From an uncultured Clostridia bacterium (GTDB lineage Bacteria; Bacillota; Clostridia; TANB77; CAG-508): 32,419 nucleotides of DNA. The notes beneath the pieces were generated by a model. That model saw nothing but the letters and a program-made list of their open reading frames with translations. It was not told where the DNA came from and ran no database searches. Of the stretch, positions 17,375 to 24,750 are shown piece by piece. The stretch is taken from assembly GCA_948630815.1 (NCBI GenBank), contig CAPIEU010000012.1, positions 1-32,419 of the forward strand, given 5' to 3'. Numbering within the stretch: the first letter of the stretch is position 1; every line of letters starts with the position of its first letter. The position numbers and the translations under genes were made by a program.

Positions 17375-18001
17375 TTACCATAATTCATTATCTATTTGTT
17401 TTTCTTTAAGTTCTAATGTCTTTTTACTAAATCCAAGTTTTATCATGTTCTCTCTGCTTTTTCTTTTTGCTTCTTGAACTCTAGTAAGTCCATCTTCTAT
17501 TCTTTGTATTGTATCAATTGTTGGTTCCGCTTCTGTTATTGTTTCTGTATCTCCTCCACTGTTCTTCTTTTTAATATGACCTATTGTCATATCCTTTTCT
17601 GTTCTTTCTAATTTTCTTATTCTTTCCATCATTCTGTTTTCTCTTATCGTAAGTATTTTATATTCATGTATATATTCTTGCATCTGTAATTCATCATTAT
17701 CATTAATGTTATAATTCTTATATAATGCCCATTCCTCTTCTGTTAGCATATTTTTATATATTTTTTCATATTCTCCAGTAACTACTGCGTTGTTATTATT
17801 ACTAGTTGCACCTTTTCCGCCTTTGTTGTTTTTCGCATTCTGGTTTCCTTTATACAGTTCACTTTTGTTTCTAGTTAGTTTATACTGATTTATAATCTTT
17901 TTTAAATCAGACAAAGTAATATTATGTTTTTTGAAAATGTCTTTATATGTCATTCCATTTAGATAATCGGTTTTTATATTTTCTATTTTTTTCTGGGTCA
18001 A
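17375..18001 (-). CDS. Terminase small subunit (YqaS-like)
   Basis: A 208-residue protein with an N-terminal helix-turn-helix (D-Y-L-N-G-M-T-Y-K-D-I-F-K-K-H-N-I-T), then K-G-N-Q-N-A-K-N-N-K-G-G-K-G, V-V-T-G-E-Y-E and a long helical C-terminal part. This organisation is that of PBSX/YqaS-type small terminases that recognise the packaging site. The start is TTG 18001 behind GGAGGTG, with unusually long spacing. It lies upstream of the HNH gene and TerL in the packaging block. Confidence 0.75.
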   Translation of the reverse strand: MTQKKIENIKTDYLNGMTYKDIFKKHNITLSDLKKIINQYKLTRNKSELYKGNQNAKNNKGGKGATSNNNNAVVTGEYEKIYKNMLTEEEWALYKNYNINDNDELQMQEYIHEYKILTIRENRMMERIRKLERTEKDMTIGHIKKKNSGGDTETITEAEPTIDTIQRIEDGLTRVQEAKRKSRENMIKLGFSKKTLELKEKQIDNELW

Positions 18002-18020
18002 TACAACTCACCCACCTCCA

Positions 18021-19205
18021 TTACTTTTTCTCTAACTCTGCCTTTTGCCCTGTTAAAGTTTCCCAGCGTTTTATAATAACATCACAATAACGAGGATCTA
18101 ATTCCATCGTATAACAAATTCTATTAGTTTGTTCTGCAGCAATTAAACTTGATCCGCTTCCTCCAAATAAATCTACTATTAAGTTGTTTTCTTTACTTGA
18201 ATTTTTAATTAAATAACATAGCAAATCAATAGGTTTCATTGTTGGATGTTCTGCATTCCTTGTTGGCTTGTCAAATTCTAATACTGTGTTTTGTGATCTA
18301 CTATCAATAAAGTAATGAGCTTTTCCTTCTTTCCATCCATAAAGAATCGGTTCATGTTTCCATTGATAGTCTTGTCTACCCATAACAAAGGTATTTTTTA
18401 CCCAAACCAAACATTGTGCTAACTTAAATCCTGCATTCTTGAAAGCATTTCTAAAATTTAGACCTTCTGTATCTGCATGAAATACATAAATAGGACATCC
18501 TGATTTTGCTACTGAATGCATATTCTTGAAAGCATCTATTAAAAGGTTGTAAAATTCTGTTTCATTCATGTTGTCATTTTTTATTTTTCCTGCTGTTCCT
18601 TCATAGTCTACATTATATGGTGGATCTGTAAGAAGCATATCCGCATATTGATTATTCATAAGACGCATAACATCTTCTTCTTGCGTACTATTTCCACATA
18701 ATAATCGATGCTTACCTAATAACCAAACATCTCCTACTTTTGTTATTGGTTCTTCTATTTCATCTAGTGCCTCTTCTAAATCAAAATCATCTTCATTAGA
18801 TCCTATTATATCTTTTAAGATGTCATCTACTTCATCATTACTAAATCCTGTAATGTTTATATCAATATCTGTCTCTTTTAATTCAGCAAGGATTGCTTCC
18901 AATTTGTCGTTATCCCATTCTCCACTAATTTTATTCAATGCTAGATTCAATGCTTTTTCTTTATTCTTATCTAGATCAACTACAATACATTGAATTTCTT
19001 CATATCCTAGTTCTTTAAGCACCTTTAATCTTTGATGACCACCAATTACTGTCATATCTGCATTAATAATTACTGGAGCTACATATCCAAATTCTAAAAT
19101 ACTATTTTTTATCTTTATGTATTCTTCATCTTCAGGTTTCAAATCTTTTCTTGGATTATACTCTGATGGTTTTAACTTTAGTATGTTTATTTTTTGAATA
19201 TTCAT
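18021..19205 (-). CDS. ParB-domain / adenine or cytosine-N4 DNA methyltransferase fusion
   Basis: A 394-residue protein. Residues 1-90 are a ParB/Srx-like nuclease fold (E-Y-N-P-R-x-D-L, then G-G-H-Q-R-L). Residues 155-390 are a class beta amino-methyltransferase: D-P-P-Y at 194-197 precedes the SAM-binding D-L-F-G-G-S-G-S at 345-352. It methylates phage DNA, probably against host restriction. Start ATG 19205 has GAAGGAG six bases upstream. The frame stays open further upstream through a Cys-rich stretch (possible start near 19290), so an extended form cannot be excluded. It would use the SAM made by the phage synthetase. Confidence 0.88.
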   Translation of the reverse strand: MNIQKINILKLKPSEYNPRKDLKPEDEEYIKIKNSILEFGYVAPVIINADMTVIGGHQRLKVLKELGYEEIQCIVVDLDKNKEKALNLALNKISGEWDNDKLEAILAELKETDIDINITGFSNDEVDDILKDIIGSNEDDFDLEEALDEIEEPITKVGDVWLLGKHRLLCGNSTQEEDVMRLMNNQYADMLLTDPPYNVDYEGTAGKIKNDNMNETEFYNLLIDAFKNMHSVAKSGCPIYVFHADTEGLNFRNAFKNAGFKLAQCLVWVKNTFVMGRQDYQWKHEPILYGWKEGKAHYFIDSRSQNTVLEFDKPTRNAEHPTMKPIDLLCYLIKNSSKENNLIVDLFGGSGSSLIAAEQTNRICYTMELDPRYCDVIIKRWETLTGQKAELEKK

Positions 19206-19305
19206 AGTCGACTCCTTCTCTTCAAAACACCTTGTTTCATATATGCAATTTTTACATTCTCTTTTCATACATACATCATATTTCATAGGCATATTCCTTT
19301 TATTT

Positions 19306-19379
19306 TGGTTGCGGTCAGAGGATTCGAACCTCGTCTTTGGGATATGACCCCAATGTGCTGCCGTTGCACCATCACCGCA
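19306..19379 (-). tRNA. tRNA with CAT anticodon (Met or Ile2 type)
   Basis: On the minus strand there is a recognisable cloverleaf: acceptor TGCGGTG/GACCGCA (last pair mismatched), a D-stem GTGC/GCAC, anticodon stem TTGGG/CCCAA with loop GTCATAT, T-arm GAGG-TTCGAAT-CCTC and an encoded CCA. The short variable region and the imperfect T- and acceptor-stem ends make it slightly non-canonical. It has no anticodon that would read CGG or GGN, so it does not itself explain the CGG shifts. It lies between the early terminator and the methyltransferase gene. Confidence 0.7.
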
Positions 19380-19382
19380 TAT

Positions 19383-19413
19383 AAAAAAGCCACCTACAAA
19401 CAATAAGGTGGCT
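19383..19413 (-). terminator. Intrinsic terminator at the early/late boundary
   Basis: The minus strand has AGCCACCT, a 10-base loop, AGGTGGCT and then a T-run: a perfect 8-bp stem with U-tract. It ends the transcript carrying the ArpU-like gene. The tRNA follows only a few bases downstream, so any late transcript starting upstream must pass or be released here. Confidence 0.8.
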
Positions 19414-19530
19414 GATTGAAAAAGAAATGAAGAAATAAAATGAAAATATTTAGTATTTTTGCAATTATAATTATAACAAATTATTTTTTGAAAAAATACA
19501 GAAAAAATATATAAATTTTCTATAATTTTT
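19414..19530 (-). promoter_or_regulatory. AT-rich gap, possible late promoter region
   Basis: This gap lies between the ArpU-like gene and the terminator. It contains TATAAT-like boxes (around 19470) and a short tandem repeat TTATAGAAA near 19520-19545. It is the natural place for a late promoter activated by the upstream regulator, but no clear -35 is visible and the terminator lies downstream of it. Confidence 0.35.
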
Positions 19531-19956
19531 CTATAATTTTTTATTTTTATTATATTCTCGTTGCATTTTTGCTATGGAATTTTTTATTGTTGTTGTTATA
19601 GCACCATAAGTTTTATTTTTCTTTACCGCAATTTCTTCTATGCTCATTTTTTGATAATATCTCATTTCTATAACATCCTGATTGTACTTTTTTAATATTT
19701 TTACTAGATTCTCTACCACTTTAATTTTTAGTTCTAAACTTTTAATATACCTTTTCTTATCTGATATTTTATCTTGTCTTTCTATTACTTGGTTTTCTAT
19801 ATTAGATTCAACATAACCTTTTGCTTTGGGCATTCCATCTAAATTAGCACTTTTTATATCAACAATTTCATTTTCTAGTTCTTGTATTTCCGCTTCCGTT
19901 ATACTGATTCTAGCTTTATATGTATTGTAATTTTCCAAAACCTCTTGAACATTCAT
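19531..19956 (-). CDS. ArpU-like / sigma-70 region 4-like late transcription regulator
   Basis: A 141-residue protein: coiled coil to residue about 95, then a region-4-type helix-turn-helix (V-I-E-M-R-Y-Y-Q-K-M-S-I-E-E-I-A-V-K-K). This architecture is that of ArpU/DUF1492 regulators that end the early operon and switch on late genes. ATG 19956 is chosen because AGGAGGG lies 9 bases before it; the ATG nine bases earlier is too close. Confidence 0.75.
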   Translation of the reverse strand: MNVQEVLENYNTYKARISITEAEIQELENEIVDIKSANLDGMPKAKGYVESNIENQVIERQDKISDKKRYIKSLELKIKVVENLVKILKKYNQDVIEMRYYQKMSIEEIAVKKNKTYGAITTTIKNSIAKMQREYNKNKKL

Positions 19957-19970
19957 CTTTTGCATCCCTC

Positions 19971-20141
19971 CTATATTTTATAAATAAAGAAAATCAATGC
20001 TACACTAATAGTTATTTCGACCATATTAATTATGCTTTTTGAAATACTATCGTTTTGCTCATTCATTTCTTTTACTATTTTTGACAATGACAATATTCCT
20101 AAAAAGAATATAAATATTATTTTTAATATTACTAAAAGCAT
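19971..20141 (-). CDS. Small two-helix membrane protein
   Basis: A 56-residue protein, MLLVILKIIFIFFLGILSLSKIV, with a second hydrophobic helix at the C-terminus (ISVALIFFIYKI). ATG 20141 follows AGAAAGAAGG. It is not recognised. It is not an obvious holin given its place in the early region. Confidence 0.6.
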   Translation of the reverse strand: MLLVILKIIFIFFLGILSLSKIVKEMNEQNDSISKSIINMVEITISVALIFFIYKI

Positions 20142-20255
20142 GATATACACCTTCTTTCCGCTTATCATTTTTCTATCGTGTTCGTTTCTGACTTTTCTAT
20201 GTAAAAATAATTTTTAAGTTGTTTTTTCCTTACAAATTATTATTTCTATCGTTTT

Positions 20256-20708
20256 TTATTGTTTATCGTTTTGTTTTTGATAACTTGTCACTATGTTGTA
20301 ATACCTATAAAATGTATATGGTTCCTTATTGTTTTTGGTAATTCTGTTTATTTCATTTCGTTGTATTCCTTGACTTTGCAGTAATTTAATGAACTTTTTC
20401 TTTGTTATTTTTTTATTACTTAAGTTTCTAGCTAGACTTTCAGCTATTCCTACCAATGTAGTTGCAAATGATCGTGCTGTTTCTGCTAATGTACCAAAAG
20501 CATCTGATAGGCTCTTTATAACAGGTTCTAATGTCTTTTTTACATCATTTATAGTTTCTTTTATTACCGCCTCTACTTTTAGATATTCTTCTTCATTGAT
20601 ATTTATGGTCTTACTATCAGCATCACAAATCAATTCAGTAATATAGCTTGTCCCTATTATTCTTTCTGTTTGTTCTATTGTAATATCTTCATATTTACAT
20701 TTTTTCAT
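20256..20708 (-). CDS. Early phage protein of unknown function
   Basis: A 150-residue protein. The centre is helical and amphipathic (I-N-D-V-K-K-T-L-E-P-V-I-K-S-L-S-D-A-F), and the C-terminal part is basic (L-S-N-K-K-I-T-K-K-K-F-I-K-L-L-Q-S-Q-G-I-Q-R-N-E-I-N-R), which looks like a small DNA-binding or clamp-type domain. The ATG overlaps the end of the Cys-rich gene. The family is not recognised. Confidence 0.6.
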   Translation of the reverse strand: MKKCKYEDITIEQTERIIGTSYITELICDADSKTININEEEYLKVEAVIKETINDVKKTLEPVIKSLSDAFGTLAETARSFATTLVGIAESLARNLSNKKITKKKFIKLLQSQGIQRNEINRITKNNKEPYTFYRYYNIVTSYQKQNDKQ

Positions 20709-20838
20709 TTTCCACTCCTACATTCTTACGAATTTCACAATTTCTTTTTATCCATTCCTCACAATAGCAACTAGCTCCTTCTGTTCTTTTACAAAATGGA
20801 TATCTTCCGCAATTTCCACATCGTTTACTATTTTCCAT
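20695..20838 (-). CDS. Small Cys-rich (zinc-binding) protein
   Basis: A 47-residue protein with C-G-N-C-G-R-Y-P-F-C and C-Y-C-E-E-W: six cysteines in a CxxC...C...CxC layout suggest a metal-binding knuckle. Its ATG overlaps the end of the upstream gene (the bases GATGGAAAATAG serve both), and its end overlaps the next start, so the three genes are translationally coupled. Such small knuckle proteins are common in Firmicutes phage early regions. Confidence 0.65.
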   Translation of the reverse strand: MENSKRCGNCGRYPFCKRTEGASCYCEEWIKRNCEIRKNVGVENEKM

Positions 20839-21079
20839 CTTTTTGTACCTCTTCTTTTATTAAATTCCAATGTTCTGTGCAATAATCTTTTTTGTTTAAT
20901 TTATGTGTGCATTTATCACATAAAGGCTTACTACATAGACTCTTTTGAGCAGGAATTCCTCCTAAATCAAAATATAATCCATCTTCATAATCACATAATC
21001 TTGTTGCTGGTCTAATTTTGCATTCTCTACACATTATAGTGTTTGCATCTTTTTTAGGAAACTCAATTACTTTATTCAT
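20828..21079 (-). CDS. Zinc-finger early protein
   Basis: An 83-residue protein with C-R-E-C, R-L-C-D-Y, C-S-K-P-L-C-D-K-C-x3-L and Y-C-T-E-H: two likely treble-clef or ribbon metal sites. It is similar in layout to phage zinc-ribbon proteins of unknown role. It has a good ribosome binding site (AAAGGAAAAGG). Confidence 0.65.
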   Translation of the reverse strand: MNKVIEFPKKDANTIMCRECKIRPATRLCDYEDGLYFDLGGIPAQKSLCSKPLCDKCTHKLNKKDYCTEHWNLIKEEVQKDGK

Positions 21080-21308
21080 TACCTTTTCCTTTCTGTTTTT
21101 GTGTTTTAATTAGTCTATTTTTAAGTATTTCCACATCTTCTAACATTTTTTTATACATTGATTTTCTATTTTTGAAATCTGATAAACTATAATGTAATGA
21201 AACATCTATCTTTTCATCTACTATTTTTTCGTTATAATAAACAGGTCGTCTTTCTACTACTAAGCCTTTTTCTTTTTCATTCCATTCAAAATCTATTGCA
21301 TCAAACAT
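21072..21308 (-). CDS. Unknown early protein
   Basis: A 78-residue protein, MFDAIDFEWNEKEKGLVVERRPVYYNEK; beta-rich N-terminus, helical basic C-terminus. It starts behind GGAGG and overlaps the next gene by 8 bases. The family is not recognised. Confidence 0.6.
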   Translation of the reverse strand: MFDAIDFEWNEKEKGLVVERRPVYYNEKIVDEKIDVSLHYSLSDFKNRKSMYKKMLEDVEILKNRLIKTQKQKGKGNE

Positions 21309-21310
21309 TT

Positions 21311-21808
21311 TTATCCTCCAAACATCATTGTATTCTTTCTTGATTGTCCGCTTCTACTTATTCCTTCTCCTATATCAATTCCTATTGCGAATTGTTTGTT
21401 TATTGCTTTTGTTATTTCTTCTTGAAAATTTTCAATAGGTGTTATAGGTGCTGTCGCTGGTAGTGCTGCAACTGCCATTGCTTCTTTTACCTTTGGCGGA
21501 TTTGGATTATCCCAATTTTTTATTTCTATAATTTTTAGTATTTTTAGTATGTAATATCTCTTTTTAGGTTTTGCTCCCCATTCTTTTTTTCCTTCTCCGA
21601 CTTCTAATTCGCATAAACATCTTACTGATGGAGAATTATGCTTATATCCATTTCTAAATACAATTTCTACTTGTTTATTTTTATAGTCAAATCCAAATGT
21701 ATTTTTTATTCTTGTATGATAATATGGTTTCAATTCTCTGTATTCTTCTTTTTTATCTCCTGAAGCTATCATCTCAAACCATTCTCTTTTTATTGGTAAA
21801 ATTAACAT
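21311..21808 (-). CDS. ASCH-domain protein
   Basis: A 165-residue protein. Residues 1-100 fit the ASC-1-homology fold found in many phages: L-P-I-K-R-E-W-F-E-M-I-A-S-G-D-K-K-E-E-Y-R, then F-R-N-G-Y, and a late W-G-A-K strand. ASCH domains bind RNA or modified nucleobases (the YqfB branch is an N4-acetylcytidine amidohydrolase). The rest is an Ala/Pro-rich tail. ATG 21808 has AGGAGG upstream. Confidence 0.75.
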   Translation of the reverse strand: MLILPIKREWFEMIASGDKKEEYRELKPYYHTRIKNTFGFDYKNKQVEIVFRNGYKHNSPSVRCLCELEVGEGKKEWGAKPKKRYYILKILKIIEIKNWDNPNPPKVKEAMAVAALPATAPITPIENFQEEITKAINKQFAIGIDIGEGISRSGQSRKNTMMFGG

Positions 21809-21992
21809 TTCTCTTATCCTCCTCATCTAAAATTTTTTGGATTGCTCCTCTAGCACTAATTAATCCATCAATTCTGCCTTTGTGATATTTCGTATCTGCT
21901 CTATTAGCGTATTGTTCAATTTGTAGATATAAACTATAATCTAATCGTTCTATTTTTTCCTTTAAGTTTTTATATTTTTTATTAAATAGCAT
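21774..21992 (-). CDS. Unknown helical early protein
   Basis: A 72-residue protein rich in charged helices (L-K-E-K-I-E-R-L-D-Y-S-L-Y-L-Q-I-E-Q-Y-A-N-R). It lies directly downstream of metK and overlaps the ASCH gene start. The family is not recognised. Confidence 0.6.
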   Translation of the reverse strand: MLFNKKYKNLKEKIERLDYSLYLQIEQYANRADTKYHKGRIDGLISARGAIQKILDEEDKRNVNFTNKKRMV

Positions 21993-22009
21993 AACTAATT
22001 GTCCTCCTT

Positions 22010-23029
22010 CTATTGAAAATGTCCGAATCGTGCTGTTTCTTCATAGCATTTATTTTTCAAATCCAGATCTCTTATAATATTCTTTAATTTGCATTCTTCA
22101 TATAGTTCAGTAGTTGGTTCAATGCTTCCCATATCACTATCAATGTAAATTGCTAGTGGTTGTTCAATTCCTATTGCATAACTTAATTGAACTTCGCACC
22201 ATATCAAATTATGCTTTTGTAAATATCTTTTTGCTATTTCTCTTGCCTTATATGCTCCGCTTCTATCTACTTTTGTAGGATCCTTTCCAGAAAATGCACC
22301 GCCACCAACATTAGCAAAAGACTGATATTGATCTACTACGATTTTTCTTCCTGTTAAACCTGCATCTCCTTCAAAGCCTCCTATTTTGAATTTACCTGTT
22401 GGATTTATTAAAAACTTTTCTATTGTCGTTTCATATTTATCCGCTATTTCACAACACATACCTATAATTATTTTATCGGTTTCTTTTCTATCTTCTTCAG
22501 TATTTTGATAGCAAACTGTGAATGCCTTTATAGCTTTTAATTCCATATTATCACCATATAAGCCTGTTATTTGTGCTTTTCCATCTGGCAGAAATCTACT
22601 ATCTTTTTTTCTTAGTTCATCATACCTTTTAGATAACTCTTGTAATATTACCATTGCCGTTGGTAGCATTTGCTCTGTACTATCACAAGCATATCCAAAC
22701 ATCATGCCATTATCTCCTGCTCCATTTACTTCATCATTAGTTCCAAGTGCTATGTCTGGACTCTGTTTTCCTATATTGTCTATAATCTCATAATCAGTAG
22801 AATAGCCTATATCATTTAGCACTCTTTTTGTTATTGATGCCACATCAATATTTGCTTTACTTGTTATTTCTCCTGTTATGAATATCTTTTTCTTTCCTCC
22901 TACAGTTTCTATTCCACATCTACTGTTTGGATCTTGTTTCAAACATTCATCTAGTATTGCATCACTAATTTGATCACATACTTTATCAGGATGTCCCCTG
23001 AATACAATTTCATTGCTATATAATTTCAT
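22010..23029 (-). CDS. metK: Phage-encoded S-adenosylmethionine synthetase
   Basis: It makes SAM from methionine and ATP. The 339-residue protein has the family signatures: G-H-P-D-K (12-16), G-K-Q-S-P-D-I, G-A-G-D-N-G-M-M-F-G-Y (from 103; usually G-A-G-D-Q-G), G-G-G-A-F-S-G-K-D-P-T-K-V-D-R-S-G-A-Y. The residue before GHPDK is Arg instead of the usual Glu. The C-terminus stops at Y-E-T-A-R-F-G-H-F-Q and lacks the last about 40 residues of cellular enzymes. The D-R-S-G codons (AGA AGC GGA) contain CGG out of frame and need no shift. Placed among early genes, it probably feeds the phage methyltransferase. Confidence 0.92.
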   Translation of the reverse strand: MKLYSNEIVFRGHPDKVCDQISDAILDECLKQDPNSRCGIETVGGKKKIFITGEITSKANIDVASITKRVLNDIGYSTDYEIIDNIGKQSPDIALGTNDEVNGAGDNGMMFGYACDSTEQMLPTAMVILQELSKRYDELRKKDSRFLPDGKAQITGLYGDNMELKAIKAFTVCYQNTEEDRKETDKIIIGMCCEIADKYETTIEKFLINPTGKFKIGGFEGDAGLTGRKIVVDQYQSFANVGGGAFSGKDPTKVDRSGAYKAREIAKRYLQKHNLIWCEVQLSYAIGIEQPLAIYIDSDMGSIEPTTELYEECKLKNIIRDLDLKNKCYEETARFGHFQ

Positions 23030-23032
23030 TTT

Positions 23033-23237
23033 TTATTCCTCCACTTCTATTTCTCCTACTGTTTGCATTCCTGCAAATACAGTTATTGTTCCGCTTCCTG
23101 TTATAATCAAAATCTATTGATGGACTTAATAAATAAGGTCTTACTTGTCTCAATAGCCATTCATAATTTAGCTCGCCCTTACACTCTTTTTCAAAATTTG
23201 CATTACGATTACCAATATTTATAAATTTAACTTTCAT
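23033..23237 (-). CDS. Small early protein, needs +1 shift at CGG
   Basis: This 67-residue protein (MKVKFINIGNRNANFEKE, then W-L-L-R-Q-V-R-P-Y-L) runs 48 codons to AGG AAG CGG AAC. Frame 0 then gives a low-complexity basic tail that runs into metK. The +1 frame gives G-T-I-T-V-F-A-G-M-Q-T-V-G-E-I-E-V-E-E and a stop four bases before the metK start, the tidy spacing seen elsewhere in this operon. The function is unknown. Confidence 0.75.
23091..23093 (-). other. +1 recoding site: AAG C|GGA ACA in small early gene
   Basis: The in-frame CGG follows AGG AAG. The +1 reading yields a beta-strand-like acidic C-terminus ending just before the metK ribosome start. The frame 0 reading overlaps metK. 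Confidence 0.75.
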
Positions 23238-23244
23238 TCCATAT

Positions 23245-23505
23245 TCAACCTTTCATAATACTTCTTACTCTGTTTCTATAACTATTATAAAGTGCCTCTT
23301 TTCCATATCCATTTACATCTAAATCATCTAGCATAAGATCTATTACTTTATTATTTAAATCTTTTTCATATTGCAATTTTTGTATTATTATATTTCCATC
23401 TTTTGCTATTTCCTGAAGTTCTAAGAATTTTATTTGTAATTCCTCTAGATTCAGTTTTTTTATTTGTTCATTATTATATGTTCTTAGCATTTCTACTTTT
23501 GGCAT
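23245..23505 (-). CDS. Unknown helical early protein
   Basis: An 86-residue protein, MPKVEMLRTYNNEQIKKLNLEELQIKFLEL, mostly coiled coil. ATG 23505 is chosen for AGAAAGGAGG upstream; the longer frame overlapping the previous gene has no such site. The family is not recognised. Confidence 0.65.
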   Translation of the reverse strand: MPKVEMLRTYNNEQIKKLNLEELQIKFLELQEIAKDGNIIIQKLQYEKDLNNKVIDLMLDDLDVNGYGKEALYNSYRNRVRSIMKG

Positions 23506-23521
23506 TTTACTTTCCTCCTTT

Positions 23522-23938
23522 CTAAACTTTGTATTCTTCTTTTTCGTATTTTTCACACGCAATTATTCCTAATATTTCTACTTGTTCTAGTTTATAACCA
23601 TTTATCATTAACCAGTCTTGATTACTTCTAGCATCATGATATTTTTTTACGATTGTTATGTATTCACTATCTAGACCTTTTAATTTATATCTTAGAATAT
23701 CTCTTTCTTTAATCAAATCTTTAATATTTTCGCTATGATCTACTATGTTAACTCTTCTAATTATTCCTTTTTTACATTCAATATATTGTGGTAGATAGTA
23801 TTCATTATCTGTTACTTGGTCTATTCTACCAGTTTCTGATCTGACATATTCTCCAATTTCTATTTCATTATAATAACATCCTGTACACCCCATTTTTTCT
23901 ACACTGCAATCTTGCCATTCTTTGTCATTACATTTCAC
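23522..23938 (-). CDS. Unknown early protein with Cys motif
   Basis: A 138-residue protein starting GTG (AGGAGG 8 bases upstream). The start C-N-D-K-E-W-Q-D-C and C-T-G-C-Y-Y suggest a metal site, followed by an E-I-G-E-Y-V-R-S-E-T-G-R-I-D beta segment and a helical C-terminus. This resembles phage proteins with a small beta-barrel of unknown role. Confidence 0.6.
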   Translation of the reverse strand: MKCNDKEWQDCSVEKMGCTGCYYNEIEIGEYVRSETGRIDQVTDNEYYLPQYIECKKGIIRRVNIVDHSENIKDLIKERDILRYKLKGLDSEYITIVKKYHDARSNQDWLMINGYKLEQVEILGIIACEKYEKEEYKV

Positions 23939-23953
23939 TTTCGTGTCCTCCTT

Positions 23954-24556
23954 TTATTTTTCTTCGTAGTCTATACCACATTTGCATTCCATACACATAC
24001 CTTCCATATATTTATTGCTTGCTGTTAGTTCTACACCGCAGTTATCACAATATTGTTTTTTCTTTCTCTTTAATTTTGCAATTACTGATCCCTTATTATA
24101 ATTTTTAGCAATTAAGTATGATGTATATCCATCTAATAGTGTATAATCTGTATCAATAACTATTTGTGATTCAAATTTATGATTTTTTCTATAATATTCA
24201 ATTTTTTTCTGCATTTTCTTTGGATTCGGCTTTGAAAAAGTCCTAGGTATTTTTATTTTACTTATATCAACTTCAACCGCTGTTTCATTTAATAAAGCAT
24301 CTATAATAATTGCTTGTAGTTCAGTATGTTTTTCTTGTAAATCAATTATTTCTTCATTCCCCTTCTGTATTTTCAAATAACATCCCTCTATTATCGCAAT
24401 AACAATCCATAATATTCCACATACTATCCAAGCAATGTTTCTTCCTATAATTCCTGTTGCTATATCTAATATTGCATTCAAAATATAAAAAATTATTCTT
24501 GCTATTTCTGACTTTTTAAATTTGGTTGCCTCTTCCCATGTTTTCATCTCAAACAT
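23954..24556 (-). CDS. Membrane-anchored protein with ParB-like segment and C-terminal zinc ribbon
   Basis: A 200-residue protein with two transmembrane helices at about residues 18-65 (I-I-F-Y-I-L-N-A-I-L-D and I-A-W-I-V-C-G-I-L-W-I-V-I-A). A V-D-I-S-K-I segment with D-Y-T-L-L-D-G-Y-T-S-Y-L-I-A-K, similar to ParB-like phage domains, follows. The end is a zinc ribbon (C-D-N-C-G, C-M-E-C-K-C-G). The combination is unusual and the role is unknown. Confidence 0.65.
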   Translation of the reverse strand: MFEMKTWEEATKFKKSEIARIIFYILNAILDIATGIIGRNIAWIVCGILWIVIAIIEGCYLKIQKGNEEIIDLQEKHTELQAIIIDALLNETAVEVDISKIKIPRTFSKPNPKKMQKKIEYYRKNHKFESQIVIDTDYTLLDGYTSYLIAKNYNKGSVIAKLKRKKKQYCDNCGVELTASNKYMEGMCMECKCGIDYEEK

Positions 24557-24571
24557 TCTGTATTTCCTCCT

Positions 24572-24748
24572 TTATCTTTTTCTTTTTATCTGTAGCATAA
24601 TATATTGTTGCAAATCAATATTTCTTTTTGTCCTGCAGATATTCAAATCTTGAATTTCATTTTCTAATTCTGTTATTCTTTCTTTTAGTTTCCTGTTTTC
24701 ATACATAGCATCATAGTAAAGTTGTTCATAATCTATATCTTTTTCCAT
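24572..24748 (-). CDS. Small coiled-coil protein
   Basis: A 58-residue protein, MEKDIDYEQLYYDAMYENRK, with a heptad-like E-R-I-T-E-L-E-N-E-I-Q-D-L. It fills the gap between the HNH gene and the membrane protein. GAAGAGG precedes the ATG. The function is unknown. Confidence 0.65.
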   Translation of the reverse strand: MEKDIDYEQLYYDAMYENRKLKERITELENEIQDLNICRTKRNIDLQQYIMLQIKRKR

Positions 24749-24750
24749 CT

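Noticed and set aside
18021..19403. Long N-terminal extension of the methyltransferase through the tRNA
   Set aside because: The frame is open but runs across the tRNA and lacks similarity; GAAGGAG before ATG 19205 marks the normal start.
22240..22262. CGG within metK (AGA AGC GGA) as a further shift site
   Set aside because: The CGG there is out of frame; D-R-S-G-A-Y is the normal family sequence.
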